DNA of 9,044 nucleotides, from the NCBI GenBank assembly GCA_016212685.1, contig JACREW010000111.1, positions 1 through 9,044 on the forward strand, in the 5' to 3' direction. Source of the DNA: Nitrospirota bacterium (GTDB taxonomy: Bacteria > Nitrospirota > Thermodesulfovibrionia > Thermodesulfovibrionales > Dissulfurispiraceae). Shown piece by piece: positions 1-4,952 of this stretch (positions are counted from its first letter, which is position 1; every line of letters starts with the position of its first letter). The translations under genes and the position numbers were made by a program. The notes beneath the pieces are model-generated. The model had not been told where the DNA came from, made no database searches, and worked only from the letters and a program-made list of their open reading frames with translations.

Positions 1-50
1 AGCCTCTTTAAATCCTTCTGTGTTGCCATGATTATGTCCTTTCCTGCCAT
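1..50 (-). CDS. Transposase, N-terminal fragment (runs off left edge)
   Basis: Reading the minus strand from an ATG at 50-48 gives 17 codons, beginning MAGKDIIMATQKDLKRL, before the window ends. A strong Shine-Dalgarno sequence, GAGGAGG (56-62), sits 5 nt upstream of the ATG, so this is a real translation start. The wording resembles from memory the start of DDE integrase-type transposases (ISNCY/IS481-like, with an N-terminal helix-turn-helix) that are common in Nitrospirota genomes; only the extreme N-terminus is present, so no catalytic residue can be checked. The short direct repeats just upstream (90-137) fit the terminal region of such an element. An internal ATG at 29-27 could be an alternative start. 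The family assignment is inference; the start and frame are seen directly. Confidence 0.55.
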   Translation of the reverse strand, partial: MAGKDIIMATQKDLKR

Positions 51-89
51 CCTGTCCTCCTCTTAAATCAGACAGTTTAACAGTCTCTC

Positions 90-137
90 TATAGGACATT
101 TCTAAATTGGCAGTATAGGACATTATCATGTTGGCGT
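90..137. repeat. Two tandem 24-nt direct repeats at the IS end
   Basis: Copies at 90-113 and 114-137 share the 11-nt core TATAGGACATT and the block TTGGC near their 3' ends, with 17 of 24 positions identical by eye. Repeated motifs at this position, between a transposase start and the element tip, usually serve as transposase binding sites. That role is inferred from position. Confidence 0.65.
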
Positions 138-153
138 TACACTTCCAAATGAT

Positions 154-199
154 TTTAAAGCAAGGATGTAATATGCTATCCTATGAATAATGCTTTAAA
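154..199. promoter_or_regulatory. Interrupted inverted repeat before the antitoxin-like gene
   Basis: TTTAAAGCA (154-162) is perfectly complementary to TGCTTTAAA (191-199). Directly inside it, AGGAT (163-167) pairs with ATCCT (178-182), leaving an 8-nt bulge on the right side and a loop of about 10 nt. A TAATAT (169-174) that could be a -10 box lies in the loop, but no convincing -35 is seen. The structure ends just before the Shine-Dalgarno sequence at 201-208. It could be an operator for autoregulation, as is common for antitoxin genes, or a 5'-leader hairpin. Confidence 0.4.
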
Positions 200-212
200 G
201 AGGGAGGTGCAT

Positions 213-452
213 ATGTCCCGTCAGAGTGAACAGGTGCTTGCCGAAGCGCTTGATTTGTCGCCGATTGAGCGCGCCGAGATCGTAGAAAAACTTTTATCCA
301 GTTTTGAATTTTTCGAGCGTAAGGCTATCGACGAACTATGGGCGCAAGAGGCAGAGAGCCGCATAGACGCCTACGAGCGCGGAGAACTTGCCGCAATCCC
401 CGCAAAGGAAGTATTTGAAAAAATAGTTACACGCAAAAAATTCAGAAAATAG
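213..452 (+). CDS. Addiction-module component (TIGR02574/Unstab_antitox-like antitoxin), no adjacent toxin
   Basis: This 79-residue acidic protein starts at the ATG at 213, chosen over an in-frame ATG at 183 because AGGGAGGT (201-208) is correctly spaced and the upstream ATG lies in an inverted repeat. The pattern is that of the small RelB-like 'putative addiction module component' family: an N-terminal helix with LSPIERAEIVEKLL (about residues 15-28), a middle part with ELWAQEAESRIDAYERGE, and a C-terminal IPAKEVFEKI. Family members are antitoxins that normally precede a RelE/ParE-type toxin of about 95 residues. Here the next gene, 42 nt on, is a secreted protein, so the antitoxin looks orphaned. 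It may persist as a regulator or to neutralise a toxin elsewhere, or be a remnant. Family assignment is by recognition of the sequence pattern. Confidence 0.8.
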   Translation: MSRQSEQVLAEALDLSPIERAEIVEKLLSSFEFFERKAIDELWAQEAESRIDAYERGELAAIPAKEVFEKIVTRKKFRK

Positions 453-494
453 AAGCCCCAATAAAACACATATCTGCTATAAGGAGGAGGTGCA

Positions 495-1331
495 ATGGGA
501 AAGCTTATATGGCTTATGATTATTATTGCCGGCTTTATTATTCCTATGGGAAATTCATTCGCAGAAATTAAAACTATCGAGGAATCTTGTGAGTATGTCA
601 TGGGGGATAACGATGCAAAGATCGATGCAAAAAGGCTATGTTTCCTTGAGGCCAAAAGAAAGGTCTTAGAACGGGTCGGCACATATGTTGAGAGCAGCAC
701 AGATGTTATTAACTTCAATCTAACCAGAGACGAAATAAAATCATATACCGCAGGACTTATTAAGACTGAAATCGTTTCGGAACAAACATCTTTTAACGGT
801 CAGAGCACTGTAATTCGCATGAAAATTAAAGCAAATGTTGACACGTCTTTCTTAGCATCTAAGATGCTTGAAATTCATAAAGACAAAGATTTGGCAAACA
901 AATACAGCAAAATGGCAGATGACTATAAAAACCTCGAAAAACAAATACGTGAGCTACAAGATAAACTGAGTAAAACATCGGACTGGGCATCAATAGAAAA
1001 AGCCCGCCTTGAAAGAGAAGAAACCTTCAACAAACTATCCGCATTGGAGAAAGTAAAAGCAGATATAAAACAGAAAACTACAGTGGCGGTACAAAATATT
1101 GAAATCGGCATGACACAAGATGAGGTGTTAAAATTGGTCGGAACTCCACGCTCTCGAAGTGGGGCAGATTTAAATTACGGCAATGTCTGGGTAATATTTG
1201 AAAACGAGATCGTTACTATTTTAGTTGATGCACGATGTTATGAATATAAATATACTGTATCGGGCATAAAGGGCTTTTATTTCAGCAACAGAAATCCCTG
1301 TGGCGCTGGGAAAGGCATAATTAAATATTGA
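495..1331 (+). CDS. Secreted protein with coiled coil and BamE/SmpA-like C-terminal motif, unknown function
   Basis: This 278-residue protein has an N-terminal signal peptide (Lys3, hydrophobic core about 5-18, likely cleavage after Ala23 in NSFA/EI). There is no lipobox, so it should be periplasmic. Residues about 24-120 are rich in Ala/Lys helices followed by alternating strands and recall the FlgT-N/LPP20-type fold; this is a weak comparison. A charged helical segment (about 132-195) looks like a coiled coil. Residues about 202-247, with IEIGMTQDEVLKLVGTPRSR followed by a YGNVWVIFENEIV strand pair, carry the G-M-T-x-x-E-V-x-x-x-x-G-x-P signature of BamE/SmpA/OmlA-like domains. Two cysteine pairs (C32/C49 and C248/C269) could form disulfides. 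The Shine-Dalgarno sequence AAGGAGGAGG (481-490) is very strong. The gene abuts the next one and is probably co-transcribed with it. Codon use is visibly more A/T-rich than in groEL, which fits transfer. Specific function unknown. Confidence 0.75.
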   Translation: MGKLIWLMIIIAGFIIPMGNSFAEIKTIEESCEYVMGDNDAKIDAKRLCFLEAKRKVLERVGTYVESSTDVINFNLTRDEIKSYTAGLIKTEIVSEQTSFNGQSTVIRMKIKANVDTSFLASKMLEIHKDKDLANKYSKMADDYKNLEKQIRELQDKLSKTSDWASIEKARLEREETFNKLSALEKVKADIKQKTTVAVQNIEIGMTQDEVLKLVGTPRSRSGADLNYGNVWVIFENEIVTILVDARCYEYKYTVSGIKGFYFSNRNPCGAGKGIIKY

Positions 1332-1333
1332 AT

Positions 1334-1870
1334 ATGGACTGGATAAATGACATCGTCAGTTATTTTCAAAAAGACCCTCTGAGAATATTAGCCTTATTAG
1401 GCGGTTCAGGTGGAATTGGATATTGGATTAGTCTTTATAGAAACAGAATTAGATTGCAGGTAAGAATAATTGACCTTGGATTATTCAATAGGCAATCGGA
1501 ACATGCGTGCATTCGGCTTGAGGTAGAAAATCTCGGAAACACTCCTACATCTTTAAAACCCATTGTCAGTTTAAAAGGATTTATCCCTCGCGTTATGACT
1601 AAATACGACAATGTAAAACGATTTTATAAATATACCATACAATCACCAGACCGTAGTCTTTCCCCTCATGTTCCTAAAACATTTAATGCAATCTGCAGAG
1701 TTGATGACGATGAACGTCCATTCCTTTGGTATATGACATATGTTTTTAAGCCCACTCGCGGAAGAGAGTGTCGTATTTATGTGCAGTCAGCAGATGGTAA
1801 AATTCTAACTCGTGTCAAATATTTTATAGAAATGATCAGATTTAGAATATCAGGGAAAGTTCCAATTTAA
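1334..1870 (+). CDS. Single-pass membrane-anchored protein, unknown function
   Basis: This 178-residue protein starts at the ATG at 1334, two bases after the stop of the preceding gene. A TTG at 1328 would overlap that stop and add two residues. Only a modest purine-rich stretch, GGGAAAGG (1308-1315), is available as a ribosome site, so translation may be coupled to the upstream gene. Residues about 17-36 form one Gly-rich hydrophobic segment (ILALLGGSGGIGYWISLY), followed at once by basic RNRIR. By the positive-inside rule this puts the rest in the cytoplasm. The soluble part looks beta-rich, with alternating hydrophobic residues and a LEVENLGNTPTSLKP stretch reminiscent of Ig-like folds, and it ends with a basic tail. 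I do not recognise a family. Its close pairing with a secreted protein suggests a joint envelope role; this is inference. Confidence 0.7.
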   Translation: MDWINDIVSYFQKDPLRILALLGGSGGIGYWISLYRNRIRLQVRIIDLGLFNRQSEHACIRLEVENLGNTPTSLKPIVSLKGFIPRVMTKYDNVKRFYKYTIQSPDRSLSPHVPKTFNAICRVDDDERPFLWYMTYVFKPTRGRECRIYVQSADGKILTRVKYFIEMIRFRISGKVPI

Positions 1871-1946
1871 GTACGGTAGATATTTTTATGCAAGACATAG
1901 ACAAGAAACTTAGGAATAAAAGAAATATTTAACAGCTCACTGCATG

Positions 1947-1971
1947 GGATCGCGCAATATGATCGTGATCC
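1947..1971. repeat. Imperfect inverted repeat upstream of the toxin-antitoxin promoter
   Basis: GGATCGCG (1947-1954) and CGTGATCC (1964-1971) form 8-nt arms with one mismatch around a 9-nt spacer. They lie immediately upstream of the proposed -35 box (1975-1980). It may be a second binding site for the HigA-like repressor, but its sequence differs from the palindrome at 1985-1999, so this is only a possibility. Confidence 0.35.
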
Positions 1972-1974
1972 GCC

Positions 1975-2003
1975 TTGCCTTATCTACGCCAATGGCGTAT
2001 AAT
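1975..2003 (+). promoter_or_regulatory. Sigma-70-type promoter of the higBA-like operon
   Basis: A consensus -10 box TATAAT (1998-2003) lies 17 nt downstream of TTGCCT (1975-1980), a fair -35 box. Transcription would start near 2009-2011, essentially at the toxin ATG (2009), and no Shine-Dalgarno sequence precedes that ATG. The mRNA is therefore predicted to be leaderless or nearly so. Confidence 0.65.
1985..1999. promoter_or_regulatory. Palindromic operator within the toxin-antitoxin promoter
   Basis: TACGCCA (1985-1991) and TGGCGTA (1993-1999) are perfect arms around one central base. The site fills the spacer and overlaps the first bases of the -10 box, the position expected for autorepression by the XRE-type antitoxin encoded at 2323. 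Binding is inferred from position and symmetry. Confidence 0.6.
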
Positions 2004-2008
2004 AAACT

Positions 2009-2326
2009 ATGGTCATTATCGAGACCCCGATATTCACAAAAAGAATTCAGGAATTGATACCCAATGAAGAATATCGGCTTTTGCAGACTCATTTGGTCAA
2101 TAGACCGGATGCCGGAAAAATAATACCGGGAAGCGGCGGGATTAGAAAACTTCGGTGGTCTGCCGGAGGGCATGGGAAGAGAGGAGGCATTAGGGCAATT
2201 TATTATTGGTTCGTATCGCAGGAAATTGTTCTTATGCTTTTTGCCTACCCAAAGGGCGAACAGGACGATTTAACAACAGATCAACTAAGACAACTGAAAA
2301 AGATTATAGAAAAGGAGTATCTATGA
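2009..2326 (+). CDS. RelE/HigB-family toxin of a type II toxin-antitoxin pair
   Basis: This 105-residue protein is of the RelE/HigB type (COG4737-like). Visible hallmarks are the N-terminal ETPIFTKRIQEL, the GSGGIRKLRW segment (about residues 41-50), GKRGGIRAIYYW (about 56-67) with the conserved basic and aromatic residues, then a hydrophobic strand with LFAYPKGEQDDL and a final Lys-rich helix. Family members are ribosome-dependent mRNA endonucleases that stop translation when the antitoxin is lost. Length is normal and no key block appears missing. The stop overlaps the antitoxin start by 4 nt (ATGA), so the two are translationally coupled in the toxin-first order typical of higBA. The ATG at 2009 has no Shine-Dalgarno sequence and lies at the predicted transcription start. 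The exact subfamily name is uncertain. Confidence 0.85.
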   Translation: MVIIETPIFTKRIQELIPNEEYRLLQTHLVNRPDAGKIIPGSGGIRKLRWSAGGHGKRGGIRAIYYWFVSQEIVLMLFAYPKGEQDDLTTDQLRQLKKIIEKEYL

Positions 2327-2679
2327 AAAAGGAATTGTTTGAAGAGTTGCTTGAAAGCGTTAAGCAGGGCGCTGTTATTATGAAGGGCAAAATGAAGCCA
2401 TCTCGAAGCATTGAGTTTCCCGAATCGGAGGTGAAGAAAATACGCGAACAATACGGTCTGTCTCAGGACAAATTCGCCTCTCTTATGGGAATAAGCGTTG
2501 CCACGCTCCGCAACTGGGAGCAGGGGAGACGCAGCCCTGAAGGGCCGTCGCGTGTGCTGTTAAGGGTTGCTGCCGAACATCCTGAAGCAATATTGGATAT
2601 TACAAGACGTCAAAAAACAACCAAGTCCGGCGTATTAAAACGCTCTGCCGGATCACGGCTTGCAAGCCGTTCCCGCTGA
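2323..2679 (+). CDS. HigA/NadS-like XRE-family antitoxin
   Basis: This 118-residue DNA-binding antitoxin starts at the ATG at 2323 inside the toxin stop (ATGA overlap), with AAGGAG about 7 nt upstream. A longer in-frame reading from 2206 is only toxin sequence in another frame. The N-terminus (MKKELFEELLESVKQG, then KMKPSR) and the helix-turn-helix (about residues 36-72: KIREQYGLSQDKFASLMGIS, then NWEQGRRSPEGPSR) are typical of the antitoxins paired with this toxin type. They bind the toxin and repress the shared promoter, probably at 1985-1999. The region after about residue 95 (polar and basic, TTKSGVLKRSAGSRLASRSR) looks like an extra tail. It is encoded by hairpin-forming DNA, and the stop codon lies inside the terminator stem. 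Confidence 0.88.
   Translation: MKKELFEELLESVKQGAVIMKGKMKPSRSIEFPESEVKKIREQYGLSQDKFASLMGISVATLRNWEQGRRSPEGPSRVLLRVAAEHPEAILDITRRQKTTKSGVLKRSAGSRLASRSR
2626..2670. repeat. Inverted repeats in the 3' end of the antitoxin gene
   Basis: TCCGGC (2626-2631) pairs with GCCGGA (2647-2652), and a perfect 16-bp palindrome ACGGCTTGCAAGCCGT occupies 2655-2670. Both are within the coding frame and directly precede the terminator at 2674. Together they make three possible hairpins in about 70 nt. This resembles REP-like or recombination-associated DNA read into the open reading frame; no known family is recognised. Confidence 0.55.
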
Positions 2680-2696
2680 GTTTCAGCGTTTTTTTT
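2674..2696 (+). terminator. Intrinsic terminator of the toxin-antitoxin operon
   Basis: Stem CGCTGA (2674-2679) / TCAGCG (2683-2688), 3-nt loop, then eight T (2689-2696). The antitoxin TGA stop (2677-2679) is part of the left arm. On the opposite strand the stem has no T tract, so it is not an obvious terminator for the convergent ispG. Confidence 0.85.
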
Positions 2697-2701
2697 ACGG
2701 C

Positions 2702-3766
2702 CTACTCATTTATCAGTTCAATCAATGCGGCTAATAATTCCTCTTCCTTAACCTTTTTTACTACCTCGCCTTTTTTGAATACGAGTCCCATGCCTTTGCC
2801 CCCTGCTATGCCGAAGTCCGCTTCTCTTGCCTCGCCGGGGCCGTTTACCACGCATCCCATGACGGCGACGCTGATAGGCTTGCTCACATTTTTAAGAATA
2901 TCCTCTACTTTCTGCGCGAGGGGTCTTAGATCGACCTGACATCTTCCGCATGTGGGGCAGGAGATTAGTTCAGGCCCCCTCCGCCTTATTCCGAGGGACT
3001 TCAGTATCTCGTAAGCTACTCTTATCTCTTCTTCCGGCTCTGCGGTGAGCGAAACCCTCATCGTATCTCCTATGCCGTCTGAGAGCAGCATTCCAAGCCC
3101 GACCGCGCTTTTTATCATTCCGGTGAACGGAGGCCCTGCCTCTGAGATGCCTATATGAAGCGGATAATCGTGTTTTTTAGAAAACAGCCTGTAAGCATCA
3201 ACTGTCCTCATTACGTTTGATGCTTTCAGGGAAACCTTGATGTTATGGAAATCGAGATTTTCGAGGATTTTGATGTGCCCTTCGGCGCTTTCAACGAGGG
3301 CTTCAGGCGTAGGATGCCCGTATTTATCGAGGAGTTCTTTTTCCAAAGAGCCCGCGTTTACGCCTATTCTTATCGGAATATTTTTTTCTTTTGCGGCCAC
3401 GACCACTTCCTTTACCTTCCATTCTGCGCCTATGTTTCCGGGATTCAGCCTTAATCCGTCAACTCCCTGTTTTATTGCCTCGAGGGCAAGACGCCAGTCG
3501 AAATGTATGTCGGCAATCATGGGAATTTGAGATTTGAGATTTGAGATTTGAGATTTAATCTTTCCGAGGGCTTGTGCGGCAGCCATGTCCGGAACCGCAA
3601 GCCTTATTATCTCACAGCCTGCTGATTCAAGCGCTATGATTTGATTCACGGTCGCATTCACGTCTCTCGTGTCGGTCTTTGTCATCGACTGGACGGATAT
3701 AGGATTCCCGCCGCCTACGGCAACGTTTCCCACATGGATCTGCCTTGTTTTCTTTCTTTCAATCAC
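2702..3766 (-). CDS. ispG: (E)-4-hydroxy-3-methylbut-2-enyl-diphosphate synthase (GcpE/IspG)
   Basis: This 354-residue enzyme catalyses the penultimate step of the MEP (non-mevalonate) isoprenoid pathway, reductively converting the cyclic diphosphate MEcPP to HMBPP with a [4Fe-4S] cluster in the cytoplasm. The N-terminal TIM barrel shows VQSMTKTDTRDV, ADIHFDWR (about 85-92) and RLNPGNIG. The C-terminal cluster domain shows CPTCGRCQ (Cys270, Cys273) and MGCVVNGPGEA (Cys305, Glu312), the three Cys plus Glu that bind the cluster. The start is GTG at 3766, with AAGGA about 10 nt upstream inside the end of mltG, which stops 5 nt before; translation is probably coupled. Residues 71-81 (KSQISNLKSQI) are encoded by a 7-nt tandem repeat and form an extra segment compared with typical IspG. 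The gene converges on the toxin-antitoxin operon. Confidence 0.97.
   Translation of the reverse strand: MIERKKTRQIHVGNVAVGGGNPISVQSMTKTDTRDVNATVNQIIALESAGCEIIRLAVPDMAAAQALGKIKSQISNLKSQIPMIADIHFDWRLALEAIKQGVDGLRLNPGNIGAEWKVKEVVVAAKEKNIPIRIGVNAGSLEKELLDKYGHPTPEALVESAEGHIKILENLDFHNIKVSLKASNVMRTVDAYRLFSKKHDYPLHIGISEAGPPFTGMIKSAVGLGMLLSDGIGDTMRVSLTAEPEEEIRVAYEILKSLGIRRRGPELISCPTCGRCQVDLRPLAQKVEDILKNVSKPISVAVMGCVVNGPGEAREADFGIAGGKGMGLVFKKGEVVKKVKEEELLAALIELINE
3525..3556. repeat. Heptanucleotide tandem repeat inside ispG
   Basis: The 7-nt unit ATTTGAG (plus strand) is repeated four times perfectly (from 3525) and then continues for four more bases to 3556. On the ispG strand it encodes residues 71-81, with a peptide period of seven residues (KSQISNL then KSQI). 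Since 7 is not a multiple of 3, gain or loss of one unit would shift the frame, while three units (21 nt) keep it. Confidence 0.95.
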
Positions 3767-3771
3767 CGGCT

Positions 3772-4860
3772 TTATCCTTCTTTGTCTTCTGAAACAGTGT
3801 TTGCGGAAAGCTCATCATTATTTTTTAAGCTCGCCGCCTGCAAAGCCCTGAGCCTCTTTACAGCCGCATTATGTTCCGATAATGTTTTGGAAAAATAGTG
3901 CGTGCCGTCGTTCTTCGAGACGAAATAAAGATAAGGCACGTTTGCCGGATACAGCGCCGCTTTTATGGATTTTATGCTCGGCGACGCTATGGGGCCGGGC
4001 GGCAGGCCCTTTATTACATAGGTATTATAAAACGTCTTTTTTCTAAGGTCGTCCTTTGTTATCTTCCGTTTATTGCTTTTTATTCCGTAAATAGCCGTCG
4101 GATCGGCCTGAAGGGGCATCCCTTTCTTTAGTCTGTTATGATAAACCGCCGATATAACCGGCCTTTCCTCATCCGTTTTCGCCTCCCGCTCGATAATTGA
4201 CGCAAGTGCCAAAACTTGGTTTTCGCTCCAGCCTATTTTTTTGGCCATGTCCTGCAACTCGCTGTTGAATTCCTCTCTCAGCTTATTGACCATAAGTTTT
4301 AATACGGCAGCGGGCTTTGCGCCTTTAGGGAATTTGTACGTTTGCGGGTAAAGATAACCTTCGAGGCTCGGCCCGGCAATATTGAGAGAGTCGAGAAACC
4401 CCCTGTCCGTTGCAAAGGTCTTGAAGTTCTCTAAAGGCATAATTTTGTTTAAAGTTAATTTTTTGCTTATTTCAAGGAGGCTGTCTCCTTCAACGACGGT
4501 TATTTCATACTCTATTATCTTGCCGCTGCTGAGCCTTTTGAATACCTGAAGCGGGCTCATATTGCCCCAGAACACATAATAGCCCGCCCTTATTTTTTTC
4601 TGAAGTCCGGTTATTTTTCCGAGGACTACGAACATATTTCTGTCGCGTATCAGGTTGTTCTTGGCGAGTATGCTTAGAGCCTGTTTATAGCTCGACCCCT
4701 CGGGTATTTCTACCTCCACCTGAGTGCTGCCGATATTTGCCGGCACAAAGAGCTGAATGCCTATGTAGGCCGCAACAAGAAACGATGTCGCAACCGCGAT
4801 TATTTTTAAATTTGGTTTCATGAATCTCATAATATTTAGGATACCATTTTGGATTGACAT
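3772..4860 (-). CDS. mltG: Endolytic murein transglycosylase (YceG-like)
   Basis: This 362-residue inner-membrane enzyme cleaves nascent glycan strands in peptidoglycan and is thought to set strand length by ending polymerisation. One membrane span lies at about residues 18-38, with a periplasmic body. A LysM-like segment (about 116-140) precedes the catalytic region: LEGYLYPQTYKFPKG (about 166-180), LALASIIEREAKTDEERP with the likely catalytic Glu224, VYHNRLKKGMPLQADPTAIYG, and YNTYVIKGLPPGPIASPS. Length and motif order are normal for the family. The start is uncertain: ATG at 4860 is the longest, but ATGs at 4830 and 4821 are possible and none has a good Shine-Dalgarno sequence. The gene sits after the groEL terminator and 5 nt before ispG, so the two likely share an mRNA linking cell-wall processing with precursor supply for the lipid carrier. 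Confidence 0.95.
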   Translation of the reverse strand: MSIQNGILNIMRFMKPNLKIIAVATSFLVAAYIGIQLFVPANIGSTQVEVEIPEGSSYKQALSILAKNNLIRDRNMFVVLGKITGLQKKIRAGYYVFWGNMSPLQVFKRLSSGKIIEYEITVVEGDSLLEISKKLTLNKIMPLENFKTFATDRGFLDSLNIAGPSLEGYLYPQTYKFPKGAKPAAVLKLMVNKLREEFNSELQDMAKKIGWSENQVLALASIIEREAKTDEERPVISAVYHNRLKKGMPLQADPTAIYGIKSNKRKITKDDLRKKTFYNTYVIKGLPPGPIASPSIKSIKAALYPANVPYLYFVSKNDGTHYFSKTLSEHNAAVKRLRALQAASLKNNDELSANTVSEDKEG

Positions 4861-4900
4861 AGTGAAATTACTCTCAGGGAAAGCGTGATATGTTATGTGG

Positions 4901-4943
4901 ATAAATAAAGAAGGAAGACACGGCTCCGGCCGTGTCTTCCTTC
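4901..4943 (-). terminator. Intrinsic terminator after groEL
   Basis: A perfect 15-bp stem (4910-4924 with 4929-4943) and a 4-nt loop lie 9 nt after the groEL stop. On the minus strand the stem is followed by TTTATTTAT (4901-4909), an adequate T-rich tail. It separates groESL from mltG-ispG. The reverse direction lacks a good T tract. Confidence 0.8.
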
Positions 4944-4952
4944 AAATGATTT

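Larger units (their letters stand above)
1..141 (-). mobile_element. End of an insertion sequence (5' terminal region, partial)
   Basis: This stretch combines a transposase start running leftward, a leader of about 40 nt, and two degenerate 24-nt direct repeats next to a likely outer end. Read on the minus strand, the presumed tip begins TGTAACGCC (outer base near 141), which has the 5'-TG typical of many DDE-type elements. The other end lies outside the window, so the terminal inverted repeat and any target-site duplication cannot be confirmed, and the boundary at 141 is an estimate. The element sits directly upstream of the antitoxin-like gene at 213 and may have landed in, or contributed to, its promoter region. 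Confidence 0.5.

Noticed and set aside
90..137. Start of a CRISPR array
   Set aside because: Only two adjacent degenerate copies with no spacers; position beside a transposase start fits an IS end instead.
371..718. Minus-strand frame of 115 codons
   Set aside because: It lies antisense across the antitoxin-like gene end and the secreted protein start, both of which have strong ribosome sites; it has no ribosome site or domain of its own.
1888..1932. Possible 14-codon peptide (MQDIDKKLRNKRNI) between the membrane protein and the toxin operon
   Set aside because: Too short, with no clear ribosome site and nothing to distinguish it from chance.
1937..2173. Minus-strand open frame of 78 codons across the toxin promoter and toxin 5' half
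   Set aside because: It is antisense to the toxin gene and covers its promoter, with no ribosome site and no recognisable protein pattern.
2206..2322. In-frame 5' extension of the antitoxin to 2206
   Set aside because: It would be toxin coding sequence in another frame; the ATG at 2323 has a proper ribosome site and matches the family start.
2674..2696. Bidirectional terminator also serving ispG
   Set aside because: On the ispG strand the stem is followed by GGGAACGG rather than a T tract.
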